From positions 1 through 33,340 of the forward strand of contig JAAANZ010000045.1 of NCBI GenBank assembly GCA_009909065.1: DNA of 33,340 bases, read 5' to 3'. Every line of letters begins with the position of its first letter. Positions within the stretch are counted from its first letter, which is position 1. Shown piece after piece: positions 1 through 7,734 of the stretch. The notes beneath the pieces are model-generated. The model saw nothing but the letters and a program-made list of their open reading frames with translations. It did no database searches and was not told where the DNA came from. The translations under genes and the position numbers were made by a program. The stretch comes from Alphaproteobacteria bacterium (lineage in GTDB: Bacteria; Pseudomonadota; Alphaproteobacteria; Caulobacterales; Hyphomonadaceae).

Positions 1-126
1 CGCACCCTGGTCGGGCTCGGCCTCAACAAGGTCGGGCGTGAGCGGACCTTGAAAGACACGCCCGAGGTGCGCGGCATGCTGGTGAAGGTCGCGCACATGG
101 TTGAAATCCTGGAGGAGAAGGCGTAG
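1..126 (+). CDS. rpmD: 50S ribosomal protein L30, C-terminal part (5' end outside window)
   Basis: The window opens inside this gene. The first 41 codons of the visible frame read [19 protein letters not shown] and end with ILEEKA and a TAG stop at 124-126. The R-x-L-x-x-L-G-L-x-K segment and the conserved D-T-P-x-V-R-G-M motif are typical of L30, a small protein of the large ribosomal subunit. L30 is about 60 residues long, so roughly the first third is missing. It lies directly before rplO, its usual neighbour in the spc operon, with a 62-base gap, and is presumably co-transcribed with it. The identification rests on the motif and gene order, which agree. Confidence 0.93.
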   Translation, partial: RTLVGLGLNKVGRERTLKDTPEVRGMLVKVAHMVEILEEKA

Positions 127-188
127 CTGCTGGCGCCTGAAAACCGGCAGGCCCGATTGGCCTGCATGAACCGATAAAGAGCGACACG

Positions 189-671
189 ATGAAACTGCAT
201 GATCTCTCCCCCCGCCCGGGCTCGACCAAGGCGCGCAAGCGTGTCGGGCGCGGTGTCGGTTCGGGCAAGGGCAAGACCGCCGGGCGCGGGATGAAGGGCC
301 AGCAATCGCGGTCCGGTGTCGCGCTGAACGGGTTCGAAGGCGGGCAGATGCCGATCTATATGCGTCTGCCCAAGCGCGGCTTCAAAGCGCGCAACTCGAA
401 GACCCATGCGCTGGTCAATCTCGGCCGGCTCTCGGCGGCAATCGACGCGGGCAAGATCGAGGCCGGCAACATTAATCCGGACACGCTGATGGCCGCCGGG
501 CTGGTGCGCCGCCCCAAGGACGGAATTCGCCTCCTGGCCAAGGGCGATGCGCCGAAAAACGCAAGGATCACCGTGACGGGCGCGTCGAAAGCGGCTATCG
601 AGGCGATCGAGGCCGCCGGCGGAACGGTGACGCTGACGGGCCCTTCGAAGGATGAATCTGGCGCGGCGTAA
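189..671 (+). CDS. rplO: 50S ribosomal protein L15
   Basis: This 160-residue protein has the L15 signature. It starts [20 protein letters not shown], followed by a glycine- and basic-rich tail ([19 protein letters not shown]) that threads through 23S rRNA. The globular part contains [18 protein letters not shown] near residues 48-66, and the C-terminus carries the usual domain ending in an alternating G/T strand. The length is normal for the family. It sits between rpmD and secY, the conserved spc operon order. The ATG at 189 gives the correct N-terminus; the upstream purines (AAGAG) make a modest ribosome binding site. Confidence 0.97.
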   Translation: MKLHDLSPRPGSTKARKRVGRGVGSGKGKTAGRGMKGQQSRSGVALNGFEGGQMPIYMRLPKRGFKARNSKTHALVNLGRLSAAIDAGKIEAGNINPDTLMAAGLVRRPKDGIRLLAKGDAPKNARITVTGASKAAIEAIEAAGGTVTLTGPSKDESGAA

Positions 672-723
672 GGGGCACACCTGCACCTCTTTTTGCGCCA
701 GGCGCCTTCACAAACTGCGCACC

Positions 724-741
724 GCCGCCAATCTTGGCGGC
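724..741 (+). repeat. Perfect inverted repeat in the secY leader
   Basis: GCCGCCAA, then TC, then TTGGCGGC: two perfectly complementary 8-base arms 15 bases before the secY ribosome binding site (GGGAGGAGG, about 756-764). In RNA it would form a 7-base-pair stem with a tetraloop. No T-run follows, so it is not a canonical terminator. It could pause polymerase, stabilise the mRNA at the rplO-secY junction or affect secY translation. The structure is visible directly; the role is unknown. Confidence 0.55.
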
Positions 742-770
742 GCTCTGCGTTTATGGGAGGAGGATTTCCC

Positions 771-2129
771 TTGGCTTCTGCCGCCGAACAGCTTGCAAAG
801 AATGTGAATTTCGGAAGCTTCGCCAAGGCGAAGGATCTGCACAAGCGCATTCTCTTCACCCTCGGTATCCTTGTCGTTTACCGGCTGGGGACTTTCATCC
901 CCGTCCCCGGGCTCGACCCGGCCGCCTATGCCGACTTGTTCGCCCAGCAATCGGGGGGCATTCTCGGCAGCGCCAACATGTTCTCCGGCGGCGCGATCGA
1001 GCGGATGGGCATCTTTGCGCTGAACGTGATGCCGTATATCACCGCCTCGATCATCATCCAGATGATGACATCGGCCTCTCCCAGCCTTGAAAGGCTGAAA
1101 AAGGAAGGCGAAGCCGGGCGCAAGCAGATCAACCAGTATACCCGTTACCTGACGCTGCTGTTCGCCATCGTTCAGAGTTTCGGCATCTCGGTCGGGCTGT
1201 CCAGCGCCTCGCTGGACACCGTGCCGCAATGGTTCTTCGTCCTGACCGGCGTTGTCACGCTCACCGGCGGGACGATGCTCCTGATGTGGATGGGCGAGCA
1301 GATTACCGCGCGCGGCATCGGCAACGGCATCTCGCTGATCATCTTTGCCGGCATCATTGCCGAAATGCCCAAGGCCATCTTCAACCTTCTCTCGCAGGCG
1401 CGCACCACCTCGGTGAATGTGGCCTTCATCCTGCTCATCACGGTCCTCGTCCTGGCCCTGGTGGTGTTCATCGTCTTCATCGAACGCTCGCAGCGCCGCC
1501 TCCTGATCCAGTATCCCAAGCGTCAGGCGGGCAACCAGATGATGCAGGGCCAGAATTCCTTCCTGCCGCTGAAGATCAACACGTCTGGCGTGATCCCGCC
1601 GATCTTCGCCATTGCCATCCTTATGCTGCCGCTGACCGCGGTCGGCTTTTCCGGGGGCACGACGGACCCCAATGCCGTCGCCACGGGGGGCTCGGGCTTC
1701 CTCGCCTGGCTGGCGGGCACCTTCAGCCCGGGATCATGGACCTATATCATCACCTACGCCGTGCTGGTGGCCTTCTTCTGCTTCTTCTACACGTCGATCA
1801 TGTTCAATCCGCAGGAAACCGCGGAAAATCTGCGCAAGTATGGCGGCTTCATTCCAGGGATCCGGCCGGGCAAGAACACGGCAGCCTATATCGACTATGT
1901 GCTGACTCGACTCACGACAATCGGTGCGATTTATCTCGTGTTCGTCTGTATTCTGCCGGAGCTGCTCCGGCGCTATTATCCGGAGATTCCCTTCTATATC
2001 GGTGGCACATCGCTCCTCATCGTCGTATCGGTGACGATGGACACGGTCACACAGATCCAGAGCCACATGATCGCACACCAGTATGAGGGAATGCTCAAGA
2101 AGTCGCGGCTGGGAGGGCGCAAGAGATGA
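771..2129 (+). CDS. secY: Protein translocase subunit SecY
   Basis: SecY is the channel-forming inner-membrane subunit of the SecYEG translocase. The protein contains about ten hydrophobic segments and family motifs: the plug and first helix region (VVYRLGTFIPVPGLDP), NVMPYITASIIIQ, GIGNGISLIIFAGI, the cytoplasmic loop with PKRQAGNQMMQGQ and LPLKINTSGVIPPIFA, and the C-terminal loop FNPQETAENLRKYGGFIPGIRPG. I place the start at the TTG at 771, giving 452 residues beginning MASAAEQLAKNVNFG. A strong GGGAGGAGG lies about 7 bases upstream, and this matches the usual alphaproteobacterial N-terminus. An in-frame ATG at 753 lies before that binding site and would add only a non-conserved GGGFPL stretch. 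The stop overlaps the adk start, so the two genes are translationally coupled. Confidence 0.96.
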   Translation: MASAAEQLAKNVNFGSFAKAKDLHKRILFTLGILVVYRLGTFIPVPGLDPAAYADLFAQQSGGILGSANMFSGGAIERMGIFALNVMPYITASIIIQMMTSASPSLERLKKEGEAGRKQINQYTRYLTLLFAIVQSFGISVGLSSASLDTVPQWFFVLTGVVTLTGGTMLLMWMGEQITARGIGNGISLIIFAGIIAEMPKAIFNLLSQARTTSVNVAFILLITVLVLALVVFIVFIERSQRRLLIQYPKRQAGNQMMQGQNSFLPLKINTSGVIPPIFAIAILMLPLTAVGFSGGTTDPNAVATGGSGFLAWLAGTFSPGSWTYIITYAVLVAFFCFFYTSIMFNPQETAENLRKYGGFIPGIRPGKNTAAYIDYVLTRLTTIGAIYLVFVCILPELLRRYYPEIPFYIGGTSLLIVVSVTMDTVTQIQSHMIAHQYEGMLKKSRLGGRKR

Positions 2130-2701
2130 ACCTGATACTTTTCGGACCGCCGGCGGCGGGCAAGGGCACACAGGCCAAGCGCCTGGTCGAGACACGCGGC
2201 TATATCCAGCTTTCCACCGGTGACATGCTGCGCGCCGCACGCGCCTCGGGCTCGGAGCTGGGCCAGCGCGTATCCAAAATCATGGATGAGGGCAGCCTTG
2301 TGTCCGACGAGATCGTCATCGAACTGATCGATGAGCAGCTGCAGGCGCACAGGGATGCCCCCGGTTTCATCTTCGACGGTTTCCCGCGCACGGTCAGCCA
2401 GGCCGAGGCCTTGGACGACATCCTGGAAAAGCGCGGCCGGCAGGTGGATCTGGTCATCCGTCTCGTCGTCGACGAGGACGCCCTCATTGCGCGGGTCACC
2501 CGGCGGTTCGAGGAAGAAGGCCGCAAGGACGACAATCCGGCGACCTTCGTCAACCGGCTGGAAAAATACAATGCCGATACGGCGCCGCTGATCCCGCTCT
2601 ACGCGGAAAGGGGGAAGCTGAAAGAGGTCGATGGCATGGCCGATATCGACACGGTGTCGGCCAGCATAGATGCCGCGCTGCGCGCTGCAGGCGGCCACTG
2701 A
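2126..2701 (+). CDS. adk: Adenylate kinase, short type
   Basis: Adenylate kinase interconverts ATP + AMP and 2 ADP in the cytoplasm. The P-loop GPPAAGKGTQ lies at residues 8-17. It is followed by the AMP-binding STGDMLRAA motif (about 31-39), the FDGFPRTVSQAEAL motif (about 80-93) and the R-x-D/N-D region RKDDNPATFVNRLEKY (about 133-148). At 191 residues it is the short form: the LID, which is a longer and often zinc-bearing insertion in other bacteria, is reduced to a short linker after VTRRFEEEG. This is usual in alphaproteobacteria. The start codon overlaps the secY stop (ATGA), the same arrangement as in many spc operons. Confidence 0.97.
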   Translation: MNLILFGPPAAGKGTQAKRLVETRGYIQLSTGDMLRAARASGSELGQRVSKIMDEGSLVSDEIVIELIDEQLQAHRDAPGFIFDGFPRTVSQAEALDDILEKRGRQVDLVIRLVVDEDALIARVTRRFEEEGRKDDNPATFVNRLEKYNADTAPLIPLYAERGKLKEVDGMADIDTVSASIDAALRAAGGH

Positions 2702-2732
2702 ATTGCGCAGGCGAAACGCGCCGAATCAGGTG

Positions 2733-2760
2733 TTGACGCAGCGCTTCACCCCGCTATAAA
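2733..2760 (+). promoter_or_regulatory. Sigma70-like promoter of the alpha (rpsM) operon
   Basis: TTGACG at 2733-2738 and TATAAA at 2755-2760 are separated by 16 bases, in the 163-base gap between adk and rpsM. Transcription would start near 2767 and leave a leader of about 98 bases before the rpsM GTG. The match to both hexamers is good for this GC-rich genome. It would let rpsM-rpsK-rpoA-rplQ be transcribed independently of the spc operon. Confidence 0.7.
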
Positions 2761-2864
2761 CGCGGACTTCGTTAAGAAGGCAGCAGTGTCTTGCACGCGG
2801 AACGGGCTTTCAGCGTTGTGAGGCCTGTTTTGCGTTCGCACAGACTTTCAAGGAGCTTGGCCCC

Positions 2865-3233
2865 GTGGCCCGAATTGCCGGTGTAAACATTCCCACGAAC
2901 AAGCGCGTTGAAATCGCGCTGCGTTATATTCATGGCATCGGGCCTTCCAAGGCCCGGGAAATCGCTGACTCGGCGGGTATCGCACCCGAGCGACGCGTTC
3001 AGGACCTGACGGATGCCGAAGTGATCCAGATCCGCGAGACAATCGATCGCGATTACATGGTTGAGGGTGATCTTCGCCGCGAGACCTCGATGAATATCAA
3101 GCGTCTGATGGACCTTGGCTGCTATCGCGGCCTGCGCCATCGCCGGCGCCTGCCCGTGCGCGGCCAGCGCACTCACACCAATGCCCGCACGCGCAAGGGC
3201 CCCGCCAAGCCCATCGCCGGCAAGAAGAAATAG
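2865..3233 (+). CDS. rpsM: 30S ribosomal protein S13
   Basis: This 122-residue protein begins [20 protein letters not shown], contains [13 protein letters not shown], and ends with the basic tail [26 protein letters not shown], all diagnostic of S13. S13 sits in the head of the small subunit and contacts the 5S/23S bridge and the P-site tRNA. The start is a GTG at 2865, with an AAGGAG ribosome binding site at 2850-2855. It is the first gene of the alpha operon and follows the promoter at 2733-2760. The length is normal. Confidence 0.97.
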   Translation: MARIAGVNIPTNKRVEIALRYIHGIGPSKAREIADSAGIAPERRVQDLTDAEVIQIRETIDRDYMVEGDLRRETSMNIKRLMDLGCYRGLRHRRRLPVRGQRTHTNARTRKGPAKPIAGKKK

Positions 3234-3245
3234 GATATATGACCG

Positions 3246-3635
3246 ATGGCCCGTGACGCGACACGCGTTCGCAAGCGCGAGCGCAAGAACATCTCATCCG
3301 GCCTTGTGCATGTGAACTCGTCGTTCAACAACACGATGATCACGATCACCGATGCGCAGGGCAACTCGATCTCCTGGTCGTCCGCCGGCGCCATGGGTTT
3401 CAAGGGATCGCGCAAATCGACGCCCTATGCCGCCCAGGTCGCGTCCGAGGATGCCGCGCGCAAGGCGATGGACCACGGCCTGAAGACGGTCGAGGTCAAT
3501 GTCCGCGGACCCGGGTCGGGACGCGAGAGCGCGCTGCGGGCGCTGCAGGCCGCCGGCCTGACCATTACCTCCATCCGCGACGTCACGCCGATCCCCCATA
3601 ATGGTTGCCGGCCGCCCAAGCGCCGGCGTGTATGA
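3246..3635 (+). CDS. rpsK: 30S ribosomal protein S11
   Basis: This 129-residue protein matches S11 throughout: [20 protein letters not shown] near residues 24-43, the [14 protein letters not shown] region, the conserved [14 protein letters not shown] (about residues 90-103), and the C-terminal signature [19 protein letters not shown]11 lies in the platform of the small subunit and contacts S7 and mRNA near the E site. It follows rpsM after 12 bases and precedes rpoA, the standard alpha operon order. Nothing is unusual. Confidence 0.97.
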   Translation: MARDATRVRKRERKNISSGLVHVNSSFNNTMITITDAQGNSISWSSAGAMGFKGSRKSTPYAAQVASEDAARKAMDHGLKTVEVNVRGPGSGRESALRALQAAGLTITSIRDVTPIPHNGCRPPKRRRV

Positions 3636-3693
3636 TTGCCCTGCCGGGCCCTGATCGTCCGGTCAACCCAAGCTTCGTTCCCAGGAGTCGCCC

Positions 3694-4737
3694 ATGGCTG
3701 ACACCGCACTTGAAAACGTCAATGATCGTAACTGGAAAGAGCTGATCCGCCCGACCCGCCCTGAAGTCATTCCGGGGCTTGACCCCCGGCGCAAGGCGAA
3801 GCTCGTCATCGAGCCTCTGGAACGCGGTTTCGGCACGACGCTCGGCAATGCCCTGCGCCGGGTTCTTCTCTCCTCGCTTCAGGGGGCGGCGATCACGGGC
3901 GTGCAGATCGACGGGGTCGTGCACGAGTTTTCTGCGATTCCGGGCGTGCGCGAGGATGTGACGAATATCGTCCTCAATCTCAAGCAGATTGCCATCGACA
4001 TGGTCTCGGAAGGCTCCAAGCGCATGGTGCTCAAGGCCAGTGGCCCCGGCGAGGTGACCGCCGGACAGATCGAGACCCCGGGTGATGTGAAAGTGTTGAA
4101 TCCCGACCTCGTGATCTGCACCCTGGATGAAGGCGCCTCGGTGCGCATGGAGTTCACTGTCGACACCGGCAAAGGCTATGTCCCGGCCGACAAGAACCGG
4201 CCCGAGGATGCGCCGATCGGTTTCATCCCGGTCGATTCCATCTATTCCCCGGTTCGCCGGGTCGGATACCAGGTTGAGGATACGCGCGAGGGCACGGTGC
4301 TCGACTATGACTGCCTGACGCTGACAGTCGAGACTGACGGCTCGGTAACGCCCGACGACGCAGTGGCCTATGCCGCGCGCATCCTGCAGGATCAGCTGCA
4401 ACTTTTCATCACGTTTGACGAGCCGGTGATCGAGGATGCCACCACATCCGACGAGGCCGAGCTGGGCTTCAATCCGGTGCTGCTGAAAAAGGTGGACGAA
4501 CTGGAGCTTTCCGTGCGTTCGGCCAATTGCCTGAAGAATGACAATATCGTCTATATCGGCGACCTCATCCAGAAATCCGAAGCGGAAATGTTGCGCACGC
4601 CGAATTTCGGTCGCAAGTCGCTGAACGAGATCAAGGAAGTGCTCGCCGGCATGGGGCTGCATCTGGGCATGGATGTGCCCGACTGGCCGCCTGAGGATAT
4701 TGAAGGCCTGGCCAAGAAATACGACGACCATCTTTGA
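3694..4737 (+). CDS. rpoA: DNA-directed RNA polymerase alpha subunit
   Basis: This 347-residue protein is the polymerase alpha subunit, which dimerises to start enzyme assembly. The N-terminal assembly domain includes [11 protein letters not shown]-like [21 protein letters not shown] (visible around residues 38-56) and the [20 protein letters not shown] segment. The C-terminal domain, from about residue 255, contains [17 protein letters not shown], then [19 protein letters not shown] and [14 protein letters not shown]. This domain binds UP elements and transcription activators, which matters for the regulators found elsewhere in the window. The ATG at 3694 is preceded by CAGGAG. It lies between rpsK and rplQ as expected. 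Confidence 0.97.
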   Translation: MADTALENVNDRNWKELIRPTRPEVIPGLDPRRKAKLVIEPLERGFGTTLGNALRRVLLSSLQGAAITGVQIDGVVHEFSAIPGVREDVTNIVLNLKQIAIDMVSEGSKRMVLKASGPGEVTAGQIETPGDVKVLNPDLVICTLDEGASVRMEFTVDTGKGYVPADKNRPEDAPIGFIPVDSIYSPVRRVGYQVEDTREGTVLDYDCLTLTVETDGSVTPDDAVAYAARILQDQLQLFITFDEPVIEDATTSDEAELGFNPVLLKKVDELELSVRSANCLKNDNIVYIGDLIQKSEAEMLRTPNFGRKSLNEIKEVLAGMGLHLGMDVPDWPPEDIEGLAKKYDDHL

Positions 4738-4793
4738 GGATACCGCCCACCCGGAAGGCGCGGGCGCGCCGAAGTTGAAAAAGGACTGGACCC

Positions 4794-5219
4794 ATGCGCC
4801 ACAATCTCGCGCACCGGAAACTGAACCGCACGGCGTCGCATCGCCGGGCGATGCTGGCCAACATGGCCGCGTCGCTCATCGAGCATGAGCAGATCATCAC
4901 CACGCTGCCCAAGGCGAAGGAGATGAAGCCCTATATGGACAAGCTCATCACCCTGGCGAAGAAGGGCGATCTGCATGCGCGTCGCCAGGCGGTTTCGCGT
5001 ATCCGCGACAAGGCCGCCGTCGCCAAGCTGTTCGAAGTGATGGGCGAGCGTTACGCCGAACGCAATGGGGGTTATACGCGCGTGCTCAAGGCGGGCTTCC
5101 GGCATGGCGACAATGCGCCGATGGCCGTGATCGAGCTCGTCGATCGCGACGAAGACGCGCGCGGCGCAAAGGATCGCGCCCGCCACGAAGCCGAGCTTGA
5201 AGCGGCCGACGCGGAATAG
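4794..5219 (+). CDS. rplQ: 50S ribosomal protein L17
   Basis: This 141-residue protein begins [20 protein letters not shown], followed by [21 protein letters not shown], the conserved L17 core near the tunnel exit. The C-terminal part ([33 protein letters not shown]) is also typical. A short acidic tail rich in A, E and D follows, common in alphaproteobacterial L17. It is the last gene of the alpha operon, 56 bases after rpoA with an AAAAAGGA ribosome binding site. The 117-base gap before the convergent gene shows only a weak hairpin and no clear T-run. Confidence 0.96.
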   Translation: MRHNLAHRKLNRTASHRRAMLANMAASLIEHEQIITTLPKAKEMKPYMDKLITLAKKGDLHARRQAVSRIRDKAAVAKLFEVMGERYAERNGGYTRVLKAGFRHGDNAPMAVIELVDRDEDARGAKDRARHEAELEAADAE

Positions 5220-5336
5220 GGCCCTAGCAAACAGCGGCAAACGAGCGGCCGGTCCGGAAGGGCTGGCTTCCTGCCTTCGTCTCTTTGTCCGACCGAAGCG
5301 TGCGGGCCAGGGCGTTGCCACTCCGCTTGCGGCCCC

Positions 5337-6329
5337 TCACGCCTGTGGGCGGATGACCACCTTGCCGACAACCTCCCGGTTCTGAAGCATCCGATAGCCG
5401 TCCAGCACGCGCTCCAGCGGCAGTTCGGCGTGGATATAGGGCCGTGTGCGGCCCTCGCGCGCCCACTCCCATATGGCGGCGACATTTTCCCGGCCCTTGT
5501 CGGGAAACTGGCGGCCATATTCGCCGGCGCGCACGCCGACCAGGGAAAAACCCTTGATCAGCGGAATATTGGTGTTGATCGAGGCGATGCGCCCGCTGGT
5601 GAAGCCGATGATCAGGAGGCGCCCATTGAAGGCCATGCAGCGCGTGGATTCATCGAAGACGTCGCCGCCGACCGGGTCATAGATCACGTCCGCCCCACGC
5701 CCGCCGGTCAGTTCCTTCACCGGCTCGCGGAACCCGCCGGCGACATTGATCACATGGTCGGCGCCATAGGCCTTGACCCGGGCCAGCTTCTCGTCCGAGC
5801 CGCCGGTCGCGATGACCGTGGCCCCCAGCAGCCGGCCGACATCCACCGCGGCCAGGCCGACCCCGCCGCTGGCACCGTGGACCAGGAGGGTCTCGCCGGG
5901 CTGGAGCGCCGCCCGCCGCACCAGCGAGACATAGGCGGTCAGATAGGCGGCCGGATAGGCGGCCGCTTCGGCAAATCCCATCGCTTCGGGCTTGGACCTC
6001 AGGCTGGCCGCCGGCGCCAGGGCATACTGCGCGAAGGCGCCGAACCGGGCTCCGCCGGCCACCGCGTCGCCGGGCCGGACCGTATCCACCCCCTCGCCGA
6101 CGGCATCGACCGTCCCGGCCATGTCCATGCCGGGCGTGAAGGGCGGCTCGAGTTTCAGCTGGTATTTCCCCTGGCAGATCAGGATGTCGGGGAAATTGAT
6201 GCTCGCCGCCATCACGCGCAGGCGCACTTCGCCCGGCCCCGGTTCAGGCCGCGGCTTCTCGGCGATCGCCACGCCGCTGAGGTCCTCGGTTATCTCGTGG
6301 CAGACGAGGGCGCGCATGGTCTCGCTCAT
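5337..6329 (-). CDS. NADPH:quinone oxidoreductase family protein (zinc-free medium-chain dehydrogenase)
   Basis: This 330-residue protein belongs to the quinone-oxidoreductase branch of the medium-chain dehydrogenase superfamily. It has a GroES-like N-terminal domain (MRALVCHEI, ASINFPDILICQGKYQ, PFTPGMDMAGTVDAVGEGV) and a Rossmann domain with the nucleotide motif HGASGGVGLAAVDVGRLLGA around residues 140-160. VIYDPVGGDVF follows, typical of the family. Zinc-binding cysteines of true alcohol dehydrogenases are absent. The start is the ATG at 6329 with GGGAGGA just upstream; an earlier in-frame start would add about 54 unconserved residues. The electron acceptor cannot be named: quinones, enals or acyl-CoA enoyl substrates are all used by relatives. 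It is monocistronic and convergent with rplQ. Confidence 0.85.
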   Translation of the reverse strand: MSETMRALVCHEITEDLSGVAIAEKPRPEPGPGEVRLRVMAASINFPDILICQGKYQLKLEPPFTPGMDMAGTVDAVGEGVDTVRPGDAVAGGARFGAFAQYALAPAASLRSKPEAMGFAEAAAYPAAYLTAYVSLVRRAALQPGETLLVHGASGGVGLAAVDVGRLLGATVIATGGSDEKLARVKAYGADHVINVAGGFREPVKELTGGRGADVIYDPVGGDVFDESTRCMAFNGRLLIIGFTSGRIASINTNIPLIKGFSLVGVRAGEYGRQFPDKGRENVAAIWEWAREGRTRPYIHAELPLERVLDGYRMLQNREVVGKVVIRPQA

Positions 6330-6474
6330 TTCGTTGTCCTCCCTTTGGACATGACAAATGGCGCAGCCATGGGGATCTGTCCAAGGTCGCCTCGCGGAAG
6401 GTCTGACTTGTCTTGCGGCAGGCGAGCGGCGAAACTGTCGGCCTGACACACGCGGAAAAGGGCAGGGAGGCCCC

Positions 6475-6657
6475 ATGAAACACCATCTCATGATCGTGCT
6501 CGGCCTGATCCTCGCGGGTGTATTTGCCTGGCGGGCGGGTGAGGCGATTGCCGAACCGGGGCTTGGCCTGCGCGAGCTTTATGTGGCGGGCGGTTTCCTG
6601 ATCTCGGCGGCCCTGATCTGGAGCGGCGTGCGCGAATGGCGCGCGAGCCGTTCCTGA
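6475..6657 (+). CDS. Small two-segment membrane protein, function unknown
   Basis: This 60-residue protein begins MKHHLMIVLGLILAGVFAWR. It has two predicted hydrophobic helices (about residues 4-18 and 36-50) joined by a short loop containing GEAIAEPGLGLREL, and ends in a basic tail (REWRASRS). The ATG at 6475 follows a GGGAGG ribosome binding site at 6465-6470, which supports translation from here rather than from an in-frame ATG 117 bases upstream. It is divergent from the quinone oxidoreductase gene. I do not recognise a family. A third short gene, the pilus pseudogene, is convergent with it. Confidence 0.6.
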   Translation: MKHHLMIVLGLILAGVFAWRAGEAIAEPGLGLRELYVAGGFLISAALIWSGVREWRASRS

Positions 6658-6675
6658 GCGGCCCTCAACCATCGC

Positions 6676-7233
6676 TCAGTTCACGAGCCTCATCTTTTCG
6701 CCGACCGGGCCGACGCCCCCGGGCACCGGCCCATCGGTCAGGTCATAATCGGTATTCAGATAGAGATTAGAGTCACCAAGCGTCTGGAGTCTCGACGCCG
6801 CGAGGGCTGTGTATTCGGACCGGTCAGACACGTTCTGTTTCGTGTCCACGCGCAGGATGCCGTTCGGAAGATAGATCGGGCCGACCATGTCGCGGGCATT
6901 GTTCGTCGTGATGAGGTGGGTGTTGCCGGCCCGGTTGGCCGGGTCTTCCAGCATGAGGAAGCCGGCTGTCAGTCCCGTGGCCGGGGCGGTAAGTTCGAGG
7001 GGCGAGTTTCCGGCGACGTGCAGTCAGTCGCCGTTCAGGATGTAAAGCCCGGGGGTTAAGGTCCCCCCTTGCGGCCTGCATCGATCCTGCAGCGCCGCGC
7101 GCGGGTTCAGTATAGCCGCGCCGTGCATGGCAAAGGCGACACGCATAGCAAGGGCCATCCCTGTCGCCGCGAAAAGGATGGCGACGTGGCCGGAGGCCGA
7201 CCGATTGAATGCCCCGGGAAAACGCACCGCCAC
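6676..7233 (-). pseudogene. TadG-like Flp/Tad pilus assembly protein remnant
   Basis: On the minus strand one reading frame runs from a GTG at 7233 to a TGA at 6676-6678, broken by a single in-frame TGA at 7024-7026. Before the break it encodes a TadE/TadG-type N-terminus: SASGHVAILFAATGMALAMR, a membrane anchor, then RAALQDR, after which an intact gene would continue for several hundred residues. Here the text jumps at once to GGTLTPGLYILNGD, the repeat region near the end of TadG-like proteins. After the stop it continues LHVAGNSPLELTAPATGL, then PIYLPNGILRVDTKQNVSD and a final LNTDYDLTDGPVPGGVGPVG, the usual C-terminus. I infer a large internal deletion plus one nonsense mutation. No other Tad gene lies nearby. 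Confidence 0.72.
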
Positions 7234-7344
7234 CTCTCTCCAGGCGGCGGAACAGTCCGGTGAAATGAAACCGGAATAAACGCGATGAAAGAGTATTCAC
7301 CGAATGGCGGACGAGGGTGCGGCAGGCGGGCGTGCGGCCGGGTA

Positions 7345-7354
7345 AGACCAAAGT
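7345..7354 (+). promoter_or_regulatory. Possible CrbR-type operator upstream of the transporter operon
   Basis: GACCAAAGTC lies 84 bases before the DUF4212 start. The nearly identical GACCAAGGTC occurs at 13954-13963 upstream of the porin-acs operon. Both operons are expected targets of the response regulator encoded at 13184-13840. The motif is a near-palindrome (GACC-AA-GGTC). With so few instances, chance cannot be excluded. Confidence 0.3.
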
Positions 7355-7437
7355 CCCTCTGTTAACAAATGCCCATTCCGGCGACAGTTCCAGCGTGCGG
7401 CAAAAATGCCGTCGAAACGTAACCTCAGGGGAGGAAA

Positions 7438-7734
7438 ATGACTGACCAATCCCAACGGACCTCCGGGGACGGCAAGTTTGACAGCAGGGGCTACTGGGCG
7501 GCCGTGATCCGCCTGACTTTCATCCTGCTGGCGATCTGGTTCACCGTTTCCTACGGCTTTGGCATCCTGCTGCGTGACCAGCTCGATGCCGTTTCGCTTG
7601 GTGGCGCGCCGCTCGGCTTCTGGTTTGCCCAGCAGGGCGCGATCTACACATTCGTGGCGCTGATCTTTGTCTACTGCTTCCGGATGAACGCGCTTGAACG
7701 CAAGTTTGGCATCACGGAGCAGAATGATGGATAG
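7438..7734 (+). CDS. DUF4212 small membrane subunit of a sodium:solute symporter
   Basis: This 98-residue protein has two membrane helices (about residues 24-44 and 65-83) and the DUF4212 pattern: RGYWAAVIRLTFILLAIWF, FGILLRDQL and LGGAPLGFWFAQQGAIYTFV, ending RMNALERKFGI. Members are encoded directly before sodium:solute symporters of the VC_2705 subfamily and are thought to act with them. Here the last 8 bases overlap the symporter gene, which fits a two-subunit transporter. A strong GGGGAGGAAA ribosome binding site ends immediately before the ATG. Loss of this partner is generally assumed to impair transport, but its biochemical role is not established. Confidence 0.9.
   Translation: MTDQSQRTSGDGKFDSRGYWAAVIRLTFILLAIWFTVSYGFGILLRDQLDAVSLGGAPLGFWFAQQGAIYTFVALIFVYCFRMNALERKFGITEQNDG

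Noticed and set aside
693-770. Upstream in-frame starts for secY
   Set aside because: The extra residues are not conserved in SecY, and the strong ribosome binding site at 756-764 lies after them, pointing to the TTG at 771.
5220-5336. Terminator between rplQ and the quinone reductase gene
   Set aside because: Only a five-base stem (GGAAG / CTTCC) without a T-run on either strand could be found.
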